This document shows, in pieces, positions 37,040 to 46,849 of a stretch of 64,000 bases of DNA. The translations under genes and the position numbers were made by a program. Below the pieces are notes generated by a model, which had not been told where the DNA came from, made no database searches, and was given only the letters and a program-made list of their open reading frames with translations. This DNA comes from Natronosporangium hydrolyticum (GTDB lineage: Bacteria; Actinomycetota; Actinomycetes; Mycobacteriales; Micromonosporaceae). Within the stretch, counting starts at the first letter, position 1; each line of letters starts with the position of its first letter. Location: the NCBI RefSeq assembly GCF_016925615.1, contig NZ_CP070499.1:3844001-3908000 (forward strand). Reading direction: 5' to 3'.

Positions 37040-37615
37040 CTACCCCGCCTTCGCGGCGGCCTTTTGTTGCTTCTTGTAGTCCCGGACCTGAGCCAGACTC
37101 TCGGCGTCGGTGATGTCCGCCGCCGACCGGAAGACCCCATCCTCACCGTACGGGCCCGCGGCCTCGCGCCACCCCGGCGGCCGTACCGCGAACTGTTTAC
37201 CGAGCAGCGCCGCGAAGATTTTCGCCTTCTGGGGCCCGAAACCCGGCAATCCAGTCAGTCGTTTGATCAGCGCCGCGCCGCTCTCGGCGCCCTGCCACAC
37301 CGCCGCCGGGTCACCGGCATAGTCTGCCACCAATGTCTGACACAACCGCTGGGTACGCTCGGCCATCGCCTTCGGGAACCGGTGCAGCGAGGGAGGTGTG
37401 GCAAAAATCTCAATCAACCCCTCGGGGTCGTGCTCGGCGATCGCCGCAGCGTCGAGCCGGGTCACCCCGAGCCGCTGCGCCAGCCGGTAGGGCGCCACGA
37501 AGGCCCACTCCATCGGCACCTGCTGGTCCAGCAGCATGCCCAACAACAACGCCAACGGGTCCTGCGCCAGCAACTCGTCGGCGTCCGGCTCGGTAGCCAG
37601 ATACACGGTAGCCAT
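37040..37615 (-). CDS. HhH-GPD-type base-excision DNA repair protein
   Basis: This 191-residue protein has a helix-hairpin-helix segment LTGLPGFGPQKAKIFAALLG that fits HhH-GPD glycosylases, with an N-terminal DPLALLLGMLLDQQV. It is shorter than Nth/MutY and has no iron-sulfur cysteines. Base specificity is unknown. Confidence 0.87.
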   Translation of the reverse strand: MATVYLATEPDADELLAQDPLALLLGMLLDQQVPMEWAFVAPYRLAQRLGVTRLDAAAIAEHDPEGLIEIFATPPSLHRFPKAMAERTQRLCQTLVADYAGDPAAVWQGAESGAALIKRLTGLPGFGPQKAKIFAALLGKQFAVRPPGWREAAGPYGEDGVFRSAADITDAESLAQVRDYKKQQKAAAKAG

Positions 37616-37689
37616 ACCCGCCAGCCTGCCAGACCGGCCGGCCGGACCGGCGCCGGAGCGCCGCAGTCGCGATCTGGCAGATTGGCGGC

Positions 37690-39051
37690 ATGGAAGATCT
37701 GGAGCGGCTGCTGCGGGAGGGGGCGTGGGACGCGATCCGCCGCGACCTCACCCAGACCCGGCCATTCGACCTCGCCGCCGAGCTGACCCGCCTCGACGAC
37801 CAGCAGCGGGCGGTCGCCTTCCGGCTACTGCCGAAGGACCTGGCGCTGGCGGTCTTCGAGGCGCTCGACCCACCGGTGCAGAAGGACCTGCTGAACGGGT
37901 TGCGGGACGAGGCGGTCCGGGAGCTGCTGGCCAACCTCGACCCGGACGACCGGGTGGAGCTGCTTGACGAGTTGCCGGCGAAGGTGGTCAACAAGCTGCT
38001 CGCCGACCTGAGCCCGCACGAGCGCCGGCTGACCACCGGGCTGCTCGGCTACCCGGCCGAGGCGGTCGGTCGGATGATGAGCCCGGAGTACGTCGCCCTC
38101 CGGCAGTCCATGACCGCCGGCGAAGCGCTGGACCGGGTACGGGCGGTCGGCGGCGCCGCCGAGACGGTGTACTCGCTACCGGTGATCGGCCCGGACCGCA
38201 CCCTGCTCGGCATGACCAGCCTGCGGCAGGTGGTGCTGGCCGACCCGCAGACCCCGGTCTCGCAGCTGATGAGTGAACCCATCTCCGCCAGCGCGCTCAC
38301 TGACCGGGAGACCGCGGCCCGGCTGCTGCAAGAGGCCGACCTGCTGGCGTTGCCGGTGGTCGACGCCGAGGACCGGCTGGTCGGCGTCTTCACCGTCGAC
38401 GACGCGATGGAGGTGTTGGAGGGCGCCGACACCGAGGACGCGGCGCGCGCCGGTGGCGCGGAGCCACTGCGGCGCCCGTACCTGGTCGCCGGCGTGCTCC
38501 AGATTGCGCGTACCCGGGCGATGTGGCTGCTGGTGTTGATGGGCGCCGCCGCGCTGACGGTGTTGGTGCTCAACACCTTCGAGGCGGAGCTGGAGGCGGT
38601 GGTGGTGCTCGCGCTGTTCGTGCCGCTGCTGATCGGCACCGGCGGCAACGCCGGGGCCCAGGCCGCCACCACCGTCACCCGGGCGATCGCGGTCGGCGAG
38701 GTCAGATTCCGGGATCTGGGGCAGGTGCTCGCCCGGGAGGCCCGGGTCGGGGTGCTGCTCGGCGCGATGCTGGCGGTGGTCGCGTTCGCCGCCGGCACCG
38801 CGTTCCTGGCGCTGCGCGGCGAGGAGTGGGCCGATGCCGCCCGGGTCGCCTCGGTGCTGGCGCTGAGTCTGATCGGCATCTGCACCCTGGCGGCGAGCGC
38901 CGGGGCGTTGATGCCGATGCTGGCCAAGCGGATCGGGATCGATCCGGCGGTGGTCAGCGCCCCGTTCATCACCACCACAGTGGACGCTACCGGGCTGGTC
39001 ATCTACTTTCTGGTGGCGCGGGCGGTGCTGGCAGACATGATGGGCGGGTAG
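37690..39051 (+). CDS. mgtE: MgtE-family magnesium transporter
   Basis: This 453-residue protein has an N-terminal MgtE_N superhelical domain (1-125), two CBS domains (~130-250: [32 protein letters not shown]), then five membrane helices containing [17 protein letters not shown], the pore signature. The CBS/N domains close the pore at high Mg2+. dtd follows after two bases. Confidence 0.95.
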   Translation: MEDLERLLREGAWDAIRRDLTQTRPFDLAAELTRLDDQQRAVAFRLLPKDLALAVFEALDPPVQKDLLNGLRDEAVRELLANLDPDDRVELLDELPAKVVNKLLADLSPHERRLTTGLLGYPAEAVGRMMSPEYVALRQSMTAGEALDRVRAVGGAAETVYSLPVIGPDRTLLGMTSLRQVVLADPQTPVSQLMSEPISASALTDRETAARLLQEADLLALPVVDAEDRLVGVFTVDDAMEVLEGADTEDAARAGGAEPLRRPYLVAGVLQIARTRAMWLLVLMGAAALTVLVLNTFEAELEAVVVLALFVPLLIGTGGNAGAQAATTVTRAIAVGEVRFRDLGQVLAREARVGVLLGAMLAVVAFAAGTAFLALRGEEWADAARVASVLALSLIGICTLAASAGALMPMLAKRIGIDPAVVSAPFITTTVDATGLVIYFLVARAVLADMMGG

Positions 39052-39053
39052 CG

Positions 39054-39476
39054 ATGCGGGCAGTGGTCCAGACGGTGAGCCGGGCGAGCGTCACCGTCGA
39101 CGACGAGGTGGTCGGCGCGATCGGGGACGGGCTGCTGGTGCTGCTGGGAGTGACCCACTCCGACGACAGCGACATCGCGGCGGCGATGGCGCGGAAGGTC
39201 TACGAACTGCGCATTCTGGACGATCAGCGGTCGGCCTCGGACCTGGCGGCGCCGGTGCTGGTGGTGAGCCAGTTCACGCTCTACGGTGACGCCCGCAAGG
39301 GCCGCCGGCCGAGCTGGTCCGCCGCCGCCCCGGGGCCGGTCGCCGAGCCGCTGGTGGACGCGTTCGTGGCCGAACTCCGCGCCCGCGGCGCGACCGTGGC
39401 CACCGGCGTCTTCGGCGCCCACATGCTGGTCGAGAGCGTCAACGTCGGACCACGCACGGTGCAGCTGGAGTTGTAG
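39054..39476 (+). CDS. dtd: D-aminoacyl-tRNA deacylase
   Basis: This 140-residue protein starts two bases after mgtE. Motifs are [19 protein letters not shown] and the C-terminal GPRTVQLEL in place of the usual Gly-cisPro segment GPVT. It removes D-amino acids and glycine from mischarged tRNAs. Confidence 0.95.
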   Translation: MRAVVQTVSRASVTVDDEVVGAIGDGLLVLLGVTHSDDSDIAAAMARKVYELRILDDQRSASDLAAPVLVVSQFTLYGDARKGRRPSWSAAAPGPVAEPLVDAFVAELRARGATVATGVFGAHMLVESVNVGPRTVQLEL

Positions 39477-39605
39477 CCCGCCCCACCACCGGTCAAACTT
39501 CACACCGATCACACATCCGGCTCACCGCCGTTTCACGCCTCCTCCGCCACTCTGGCATACGTCGGCAACAACCGCCGGCACAGAGCGGACGACAGAGGGG
39601 GAGAC

Positions 39606-40544
39606 GTGACAGCCACGGCAGAGCTCGAGGCGATCGAGGAACGGTCAGGCGACCTGGTGCGGGCCTACCTCAACGGGATCGGGCGTCGCCAGCTGCTCAC
39701 CGCCGAGCAGGAGGTGGACCTCGCCAAGCGGATCGAGGCCGGCCTGTACGCCGAGTACCGACTGGAGCGCGACACGTGCGGCGCGGACCTCCGGGGGGAG
39801 CTTGCCGCGGTCGCCGCCGATGGGCGCAGCGCCCGCGACCACCTGCTGGAGGCTAACCTCCGGCTGGTGGTAAGCATCGCCAAGCGTTATCTCGGCCGGG
39901 GGATGGCCTTCCTCGACCTGATCCAGGAGGGCAACCTGGGCCTGATCCGGGCGGTCGAGAAGTTCGACTACACCAAGGGCTACAAATTCTCCACCTACGC
40001 CACCTGGTGGATCCGGCAGGCGATCAGCCGCGCCCTCGCCGACCAGGCCCGCACCATCCGGCTGCCGGTGCATATGGTCGAGCGGGTGAACCGGATGCTG
40101 CGGGTGCGCCGGGATCTCGCCGCCACGCTCAGCCGAGAGCCGAACATCAACGAGATCGCCACTGAGCTTCAGGTCACCGAGTTCGAGGTGATCGAGCTGC
40201 TCTCCTACGACCGGGAGCCGGTCAGTCTGGACCAGACCGTCGGCGACGACGGCGAGTCGGAGCTCGGCGACTTCATCGCCGCCCCCCAGCGAGAGCACGC
40301 CGCCCCCGCCTCCCAGGGGCAGCTGCGCGACGAGGTCGAGATCGTGCTGGCCACCCTGTCGCAGCGGGAGCAGGCCGTCATCCGGCTCCGGTTCGGGCTC
40401 GACGACGGGCGGGTGCGAACCCTCGACGAGGTCGGGCAGGAGTGCGGGCTCTCCCGCGAGCGGATCCGGCAGATCGAGAAGGGCAGCCTACTCAAGCTCC
40501 GGCACCCTGAGCGGTCGCAGCAGCTCGCTCCCTACGCCGGCTGA
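39606..40544 (+). CDS. sigB: Group 2 sigma factor (SigB/HrdA-like)
   Basis: This 312-residue protein lacks the long region 1.1 of the primary sigma factor but keeps regions 1.2-4 ([45 protein letters not shown]). It likely serves stationary phase or stress. A 124-base stretch is identical to sigA. Its last 13 bases overlap the end of the convergent acyltransferase gene. Confidence 0.92.
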   Translation: MTATAELEAIEERSGDLVRAYLNGIGRRQLLTAEQEVDLAKRIEAGLYAEYRLERDTCGADLRGELAAVAADGRSARDHLLEANLRLVVSIAKRYLGRGMAFLDLIQEGNLGLIRAVEKFDYTKGYKFSTYATWWIRQAISRALADQARTIRLPVHMVERVNRMLRVRRDLAATLSREPNINEIATELQVTEFEVIELLSYDREPVSLDQTVGDDGESELGDFIAAPQREHAAPASQGQLRDEVEIVLATLSQREQAVIRLRFGLDDGRVRTLDEVGQECGLSRERIRQIEKGSLLKLRHPERSQQLAPYAG

Positions 40545-43108
40545 CCCCTCCCGTTGGCTGGATTGAGACGGCGGGGCCCGCTATCGGGCCTCGCCGTCGG
40601 CTCGCCGACCGTCACTTCCGCGTGCAGCACCGACCACCCGTCGGGGCGAGCCAGCACCGGATTCAACACCATCGATCGCAGGTGCGGCTGCTCGTCGGCG
40701 AGCCGCCCCACCCGCACCAGCAACTCCGCCAACGCCGCTCGGTCGACCTCGGCGGCGCCCCGCCAACCCCCAAGCAGCGGAGCGGCCCGGGGCGCCGCGA
40801 CCAACGCCGCTGCGTCCCGGTCGGTCAACGGCGCCAGCCGCCACGCCCGGTCGCCTAGCAGCTCGGTCGCTACGCCCCCGAGGCCGAACCCGACCACCGG
40901 CCCGAACGCCGGATCCTGCGCCACCTCCACCACACACGCCACCCCGGGCGCCACCATCGGCTGCACCGCCACCTCGGCGCCGAACCGCCCGGCCAACTGC
41001 CGGTAGGCGCGGCGCACCGCAGCCCGGTCGGCGAGGTCGAGCCAGACCGCGCCCAGATCGGAACGGTGCCGCCACTGCGGATCCCCCGCCGCCGTCAACG
41101 CCACCGGGTACCCCAGCTCCGCGGCGGCCGCCACCGCCTCCGGCGCCGAGCGCACCCGCCGCCGCGGCACCACATCCACCCCGTAGTGACCGAGCGCCGC
41201 CGCTGGCTCCCCGGCCGCCAACGCCGCCGCCGCCGCGGCCGCCGCGGCCGAGTCGACCCCGGTCACCGCCGGCACCACCCCCGCCGGTTCCCGCCGCCAG
41301 CCGGCGTACCCGGCGACCCGCGCCAACGCCTGCACCGCCTCCTCCACCGACCGGTACGCCGGCACCTGCGGCGGCAACTCACCCGCCAGGAACGTAGCTA
41401 CCACCGGCTTCTCCCCGGCCGCCGCGGCCCGCTCCACCGCCGCCGCGAGCGGCTCCCCCGTCGCCGGCGGGGCCGGCGGGGTCACCAGTACGACGACGGC
41501 GTCGACCATGTCGTCGGCCACCGCCCGGTCCAGCGCCGCCGCCAGCCGCTGCCGGTCGGCGCCCGGTCCGAGATCCCGCGGATACCCCGGGGCGAGCCGC
41601 AGCCCGGCGGGCGGGCAGGCCGCTGCGGCCAGGCTCCCCAACGCCGACGAATTGCAGATCACCGCGGTCCGGTTACCCGCCGGCAACGGCTGGTGCGCCA
41701 GCAGCGCCGCAACATCGAAGAGTTCGGAGACTGTGTGCACCCGGATCACCCCGGAATGCGCGAACAGCGCCGCCTTCGCCGCCTCGCCCGGGGCCGACTG
41801 GCCGGCCACCCCCTGCACCATCGGGGCCACCGCCACCAGCGGCTTGTGCCGGCCGACCGCCCGCGCCAGCCGGGCGAACTTCCGCGGATTGCCGAAGGTC
41901 TCCAGATAGAGCAGGATCACATCGGTACCGGGGTCGTCCCGCCAATACTGCAACAGATCATTACCGGAGACATCGGCACGGTTGCCGGCGGCGACGAAGC
42001 TCGACAAGCCGACCCGCCGCCGGTCCGCCTCGGCCAGCAACGCCACCGCGAACCCGCCGGACTGACTGAACAACGCGACCCGCCCCGGCTCCGGCAGATG
42101 CGGCGCCAACGTGGCGTTGAGCCGGGCCGCCGGGTCGGTGTTCGCCACGCCGAAGCAGTTCGGGCCCACCAGCCGGATCCCGTGGCCGCGGGCCGCCCGC
42201 AGCAGCTGCGCCTCGGCCCGGCCGCCGGCCGGACCGGTCTCGCTGAAGCCCGCCGACACCACCACCATCGCCCGCACCCCGGCCGCCGCCGCGTCGGCCA
42301 CCGCCGCCGGCACCGCCGCCGCCGGCACCGCCACCACCGCCAGATCGAACGGATCACCGGTGGCGACCGCCTCCGCCGCCGCCGGGTACCAGTCGCGACG
42401 ACCGTCCGGCGGCGCCGGATGCACCACCGCGACCGGGCCCGGGAAGCCGGCGTCGCGCAGATTGCCCAGCAGCACCGCCCCCAGCCCGGTCTGATCCCGC
42501 CGCACCCCGTAGACCAGCACCCCGCGCGGGGCGAGCAGCGGCCGGATCGACGCCGCCTCGGCCCGCTGCTCCCGCGCCCACTGCACCTCCCGCGACCGTT
42601 CGGTGGGCGCGATCGGGAAAGTCAGGTGCACCACCCCCTCCTCGAACCGGCGCGCCACCTCGTACCCGGCGTCGGCGAAGACCCGCTGCATGGCGCCGTT
42701 CTCCGGCAACACCTCGGCGACGAACCGGGTGATCCCGGCCTCCGCCGCGGCGGCCGCCAGATGCTCCAGCAGCACCGAGCCGATCCCCCGGCTCTGGTAC
42801 GCGTCGGCCACCGTAAACGCCACCTCGGCCAACTCGGCGCCGGCGCCCCACCGGTCGTACCGGCCGACCGCGATCAGCTGATCGCCGGCCCACACCGCCA
42901 GCGCCTCCCGGTCATAATGGTCCACAGTGACCAACCGGCGCAGATCGGCCCGGGGAATCCTCGGGTACGGCGAAAAGTAGCGCAGATAGCGGGAACGATC
43001 CGACAGCTGCGCGTGCAGCTGCGCCAGCGCCGACTCGTCCGCCGGCCCCACCGATCGAAGCTGGACGGTGGTGCCGTCCGCAAGCAGCACGTCCGCCTGG
43101 CGGGTCAC
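40532..43108 (-). CDS. Pat-type protein lysine acetyltransferase: N-terminal GNAT fused to an NDP-forming acyl-CoA synthetase domain
   Basis: GTG 43108 gives 858 residues and lies one base after the acuC stop. Residues ~10-170 are a GNAT domain with [15 protein letters not shown] at the acetyl-CoA site; residues ~190 to the end form the CoA-binding, succinyl-CoA-ligase-like and ATP-grasp domains of ADP-forming acyl-CoA synthetases ([24 protein letters not shown]). The GNAT-first order is the opposite of Salmonella Pat. Such enzymes acetylate and inactivate acetyl-CoA synthetase. The adjacent deacetylase AcuC supports this role. Confidence 0.9.
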   Translation of the reverse strand: MTRQADVLLADGTTVQLRSVGPADESALAQLHAQLSDRSRYLRYFSPYPRIPRADLRRLVTVDHYDREALAVWAGDQLIAVGRYDRWGAGAELAEVAFTVADAYQSRGIGSVLLEHLAAAAAEAGITRFVAEVLPENGAMQRVFADAGYEVARRFEEGVVHLTFPIAPTERSREVQWAREQRAEAASIRPLLAPRGVLVYGVRRDQTGLGAVLLGNLRDAGFPGPVAVVHPAPPDGRRDWYPAAAEAVATGDPFDLAVVAVPAAAVPAAVADAAAAGVRAMVVVSAGFSETGPAGGRAEAQLLRAARGHGIRLVGPNCFGVANTDPAARLNATLAPHLPEPGRVALFSQSGGFAVALLAEADRRRVGLSSFVAAGNRADVSGNDLLQYWRDDPGTDVILLYLETFGNPRKFARLARAVGRHKPLVAVAPMVQGVAGQSAPGEAAKAALFAHSGVIRVHTVSELFDVAALLAHQPLPAGNRTAVICNSSALGSLAAAACPPAGLRLAPGYPRDLGPGADRQRLAAALDRAVADDMVDAVVVLVTPPAPPATGEPLAAAVERAAAAGEKPVVATFLAGELPPQVPAYRSVEEAVQALARVAGYAGWRREPAGVVPAVTGVDSAAAAAAAAALAAGEPAAALGHYGVDVVPRRRVRSAPEAVAAAAELGYPVALTAAGDPQWRHRSDLGAVWLDLADRAAVRRAYRQLAGRFGAEVAVQPMVAPGVACVVEVAQDPAFGPVVGFGLGGVATELLGDRAWRLAPLTDRDAAALVAAPRAAPLLGGWRGAAEVDRAALAELLVRVGRLADEQPHLRSMVLNPVLARPDGWSVLHAEVTVGEPTARPDSGPRRLNPANGRGQPA

Positions 43109-43109
43109 G

Positions 43110-44306
43110 TCAGTCCCGCGGGTCGTGCGGATCCAGGCCGTGCAGCGGGAACACCTCCCGGCGGGCGGCGGCGATCGCCCGGTCCAGCGGGTCCTGATCC
43201 TCCCCGCCCCCGGCCGGCTGCCACGGCTGATAGCCGGTATCCGCCTCGTCGGTAAGCCGCACCGGCACATCCGCCCCGGGCCGGCGCGCCGCCGCCAACG
43301 CCCGCCACGCCGCCGGCGTCGGCGTGACCGGGTCCAGCGGCTCCCCGGTCGCCACCGCCAGCAGGTGCGTCCACGCCCGGGGCACCGCGGCGACCAGGGC
43401 GTAACCGCCGCCCCCGGTCGCCACCCACCGGCCGCCGCACAGCTCGTCGGCGAGTTCCCGCAGCGCGAGGTAGGCCGCCCGCTGGCCATCGACGGTCAAC
43501 CGCAGGTTCGCTAACGGATCCAGCAGATGGGTGTCGGCGCCGCACTGGGTGACCAGCACCTCCGGCTGGAAGGCCCGCAGCACCGGCGGCACCACCGCAT
43601 GGAACGCGCGCAGCCAGCCGGCATCGTTGGTCCCGGCCGGCAGCGCCACGTTCACCGCCGAACCCGGCGCCGCCTCGCCCCCGGTCTCGGCGGGGAAGCC
43701 GGTGCCGGGAAAGAGACTCAACGGAGACTCGTGCAAGCTGACGGTGAGCACACCCGGATCGTCCCAGAACATCTCCTGCACCCCGTCGCCGTGGTGCACA
43801 TCGATGTCGACGTAGGCGACCCGGGCCGCGCCGAGCTGCCGCAGCCGGGCGATCGCCACCGCCGGATCGTTGTAGACGCAGAACCCGGCGGCACGGGCGG
43901 GCATCGCGTGATGCAGCCCGCCGGCGATGCTCACCGCCCGGGTCGCCTCCCCCCGCCACACCGCCTCCGCGGCGGTCACGGTGGCGCCGGCGACCAACGC
44001 GCTCACCGCGTGCATCCCCTCGAAGATCGGATTGTCGGCGGTGCCGAGCCCCCACCCGCTGAAGAACGGATCATCCGGGGCGCTCTTCACGGCCGACAGA
44101 TACTCCGGCTGGTGCACCAACTGCAGCAGATCGTCGTTGGCCGGCGGCGGCGCCACCACCCGTACCCCCGGCCGTTCCAGCAGGCCCAGGCCGCGGGCCA
44201 GGGCGATGGTCAGCTCGACCCGTACCGGATCGAGCGGATGATCCCCCAGGTCGTACCCGAGCAGGGCATCGTCCCAGGCGATCAGCGTGCCGAGATCAGC
44301 GCTCAC
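43110..44306 (-). CDS. acuC: AcuC-type histone-deacetylase-family lysine deacetylase
   Basis: GTG 44306 overlaps the upstream stop (GTGA) and gives 398 residues. The zinc site is visible as VDIDVHHGDGVQEMF plus GADTHLLDP, with the HH charge relay in GGLHHAMPARAAGFCVYND. It should deacetylate acyl-CoA synthetase, reversing the acetyltransferase encoded next. Confidence 0.93.
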   Translation of the reverse strand: MSADLGTLIAWDDALLGYDLGDHPLDPVRVELTIALARGLGLLERPGVRVVAPPPANDDLLQLVHQPEYLSAVKSAPDDPFFSGWGLGTADNPIFEGMHAVSALVAGATVTAAEAVWRGEATRAVSIAGGLHHAMPARAAGFCVYNDPAVAIARLRQLGAARVAYVDIDVHHGDGVQEMFWDDPGVLTVSLHESPLSLFPGTGFPAETGGEAAPGSAVNVALPAGTNDAGWLRAFHAVVPPVLRAFQPEVLVTQCGADTHLLDPLANLRLTVDGQRAAYLALRELADELCGGRWVATGGGGYALVAAVPRAWTHLLAVATGEPLDPVTPTPAAWRALAAARRPGADVPVRLTDEADTGYQPWQPAGGGEDQDPLDRAIAAARREVFPLHGLDPHDPRD

Positions 44307-45163
44307 GCGGCTGCCTCCTCTCCCTTCGCGACCGGACGATCCGGGTCGGTGATCCAGTGACTCCAGGAGCCGACGTACAAGGCGGCCTGCGAGAACCCGG
44401 CCCGGTGCAACGCCAGCAGCGTGTGCGCGGCGCTGACCCCGGAGCCGCAATACACCCCCAGCGGCTGGGCCGGATCCGGATCAGCCAGCACCTCCCCGAC
44501 CGCGGCCCGAATCTCCGCCGGCGCCGACGCCCCGCCGAGCAGCTGCGGCGACGCGGGCAGGTTCACCGCCCCCGGAATGTGCCCGGCGACCGGGTCGACC
44601 GGCTCGGACTCGCCCCGGTAACGGGCGGCGGCCCGGACATCGAGCAGCCGCCCCCGAGCGGCGAGCGCGGCGGCCTGGTCGGCGTCGAGCGTCGGCAACC
44701 CGCCGGGCCGGACCCGCACGTCACCGACCTCCGGGACGGGCGTGCCGGTGCTGGTCGGGTGACCGGCCGCGACCCAGCCGGCGTACCCGCCGTCGAGCAC
44801 GGAGACCTCGGTCAGCCCGGCCCACCGCAGGGTCCACCACGCCCGGGCAGCCGACTGCCGCCCCGGCTCGTCACCGCCCGCGTCGTAGACCACCACGGAT
44901 GCGCCGTCGCGGACCCCGGCCGCCCGCAGCACCGCCTCCAGCCGGTGCGGGTCGGGCAACGGGTGTCGACCCCCGCGACCCGGCGGACCGCACAGCTGCG
45001 TGTCAAGATCGAGGAACACTGCCCCGGGCAGGTGGCCCGCGGCATACTCCTCGGCGCCAGCGGCCGGGCTGGCCAACCGCCACCGCACATCCAGCAGGGT
45101 GGGCGGCGAGGCGCCAGTGACCAGTGCGGCGAGACGGGCGGGATCGAGCAATGGATCGGCCAC
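44303..45163 (-). CDS. sseA: Thiosulfate/3-mercaptopyruvate sulfurtransferase (two rhodanese domains)
   Basis: This 286-residue protein has two rhodanese domains. The first (LLDVRWRLASP) lacks a catalytic Cys, and the second carries the active loop YCGSGVSAAHT. It transfers sulfane sulfur to thiol acceptors or cyanide. It heads an overlapping operon with acuC and the acetyltransferase gene; no reason for this link is obvious. Confidence 0.92.
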   Translation of the reverse strand: MADPLLDPARLAALVTGASPPTLLDVRWRLASPAAGAEEYAAGHLPGAVFLDLDTQLCGPPGRGGRHPLPDPHRLEAVLRAAGVRDGASVVVYDAGGDEPGRQSAARAWWTLRWAGLTEVSVLDGGYAGWVAAGHPTSTGTPVPEVGDVRVRPGGLPTLDADQAAALAARGRLLDVRAAARYRGESEPVDPVAGHIPGAVNLPASPQLLGGASAPAEIRAAVGEVLADPDPAQPLGVYCGSGVSAAHTLLALHRAGFSQAALYVGSWSHWITDPDRPVAKGEEAAA

Positions 45164-45241
45164 GCCCCCAAGTATGGTCGCCGCTCGCCGGCGCCAGTAG
45201 CTGCCCCGGGCGGGGTACCATCACGTGCGGAGGGGCTTTAC

Positions 45242-45937
45242 GTGAATGACCTGGTCGACACCACCGAGATGTATCTCAAGACGATCCTCGAACTTGAAGA
45301 AGAGGGCGTCACACCGCTGCGTGCCCGAATCGCCGAACGGCTGCACCAGAGCGGGCCCACGGTCAGCCAGACCGTCGCCCGGATGGAGCGCGACGGCCTG
45401 CTCACCGTCGAGGGCGACCGGCAGTTGCACCTGACCGACGAGGGCCGCGGGTATGCGGTGTCGGTGATGCGCAAACACCGACTCGCCGAGCTGCTGCTGG
45501 TCAACGTCATCGGCATGCCGTATGAGCACGCCCACGAGGAGGCGTGCCGCTGGGAGCATGTGATGAGCGACGACGTGGAACGCCGCGTCTTCCAGCTGCT
45601 CGGCCGACCGACCCGGTCGCCGTACGGCAACCCGATCCCGGGGCTGGAGGAGTTCGGCCAGTCGGCGAAGGCGCCGGTAGCCACCGCTCCGCCGGACGAC
45701 GGCAGCGAACGCAACCTGGCCTTCCCCGGGCTGGCCGGCCCGGTGGTGGTTCGCCGGATCTGCGAGAGCGTGCACTCCGACCCGGAGGTGATCCACCAGC
45801 TGCACTCGGCCGGGGTGGATCCGGGCGTCAAGGTGACGGTGGCGCAGGAGCGGGACTCGGTGACCATCGACCGCGGCGGCGAGCATGTGCGACTCCCCCG
45901 CGAGGTGGCCTCGCGGGTCTTCGTCGTCGCCGCCTGA
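45242..45937 (+). CDS. DtxR/IdeR-family metal-dependent transcription regulator
   Basis: GTG 45242 (gcggagg upstream) gives 231 residues. Domains are an N-terminal winged helix (RIAERLHQSGPTVSQTVARM), the dimer/metal domain with MRKHRLAELLLV and AHEEACRWEHVM, and a C-terminal SH3-like FeoA domain. The metal site residues Met, Cys-Glu and His are all present as in IdeR. It should repress iron or manganese genes. Confidence 0.94.
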   Translation: MNDLVDTTEMYLKTILELEEEGVTPLRARIAERLHQSGPTVSQTVARMERDGLLTVEGDRQLHLTDEGRGYAVSVMRKHRLAELLLVNVIGMPYEHAHEEACRWEHVMSDDVERRVFQLLGRPTRSPYGNPIPGLEEFGQSAKAPVATAPPDDGSERNLAFPGLAGPVVVRRICESVHSDPEVIHQLHSAGVDPGVKVTVAQERDSVTIDRGGEHVRLPREVASRVFVVAA

Positions 45938-46033
45938 CCAAACCGCATTCCCTACCCACCACACCAAGCGGTGCCAAAAGTCATCCACCGTAGGCAGACT
46001 CCTGGCGGGTTGGCTCGGCTGCATAATGAAGCG

Positions 46034-46267
46034 ATGGCTGCGATCACCATCCGGGATGTGCCCGACGAGGCTCGTGACGAGCTTGCCTCGCGGGCCGCAC
46101 TGAGTGGCCGCTCGCTCCAGGAGTACCTCCGCGCTCAGTTGATCGAACTGGCCCGCCGCCCGGACGCGGAGGCGTTTGTGGCGCGGATCCGTGAACGCAA
46201 GCAGCGCACCGGCAGCCAACTCTCCCCGGAGGCGATCCTCGGGCATCGGGACGCCGACCGTCGATGA
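46034..46267 (+). CDS. FitA/VapB-like ribbon-helix-helix antitoxin (orphaned)
   Basis: This 77-residue protein has an N-terminal ribbon (MAAITIRDVPDEARDEL) and RSLQEYLRAQLIELA helix typical of FitA-like antitoxins, and a C-terminal toxin-neutralising tail. The stop overlaps an ATG (ATGA), the usual coupling to a VapC PIN toxin. The toxin frame keeps only its opening residues. Confidence 0.85.
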   Translation: MAAITIRDVPDEARDELASRAALSGRSLQEYLRAQLIELARRPDAEAFVARIRERKQRTGSQLSPEAILGHRDADRR

Positions 46268-46340
46268 GCCTCGTCATCGACGCCCCAGCGAACCGCAGAT
46301 CCAGTCTGGTCAGCAGCTCACCCATCGATCGAAACTGGGT
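46264..46340 (+). pseudogene. Truncated VapC/FitB PIN toxin remnant
   Basis: The frame begins MSLVIDAP, the first strand of a PIN domain with its first catalytic Asp. After the Ala it diverges into a short nonsense reading (PANRRSSLVSS). The remaining ~120 residues expected of a toxin are missing. Replacement DNA contains a different gene remnant. Confidence 0.65.
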
Positions 46341-46690
46341 TACATCACCCCCATCCGGGGGATCGGCGGCAGCGGCCGGCCGGTAGCGTCGAACAGCTCC
46401 CCAATCTGGCCACCGATCGCGACCGCGCCGACCGCCGCGTTGAACGCCAACCGGCGCATGTCGGTCAACTGGGCCCTGTTGCCAGGTGCGGCCCTTTCGG
46501 GCGACCACGCCCTCACGATGTTCGGCCACGGCAGCGGCGACGTCGGCCAGCGACACCCCGGTCACCTTCTCGTACGCGGACCGGCCGGGGTGATTGGGCG
46601 ACCTTGCTCCCCACTCTCCACCTTGCTCACGCGTCCGTGGGACATACCGACCTGGCGAGCCACCCGGCGCGGGTAACGACGAGGGGACGA
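46340..46690 (-). pseudogene. Frameshifted helix-turn-helix regulator remnant
   Basis: Three consecutive minus-strand frames carry parts of one XRE-type protein: an HTH (VARQVGMSHGRVSKVESGEQ), then VTGVSLADVAAAVAEHREG, then a C-terminal piece LTDMRRLAFNAAVGAVA ending in RMGVM and a stop at 46340. Two frameshifts interrupt the gene, so it is not functional. Such regulators are common orphan helix-turn-helix proteins in actinomycetes. Confidence 0.6.
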
Positions 46691-46849
46691 AGGCGCAGCC
46701 GGCTGCTACCGCGGCGGCAGCACCCAGGCAACAAATCGGTCGAACACCTGGGCAGACGAAGATCCAGCTCGTCTCGCCCCGCGGCTAGCCGCTGCCGCGC
46801 CACAGCTCCAGGTCAATGTCGGTGTGTGCGGACCCGATGCGCTGCCGTA

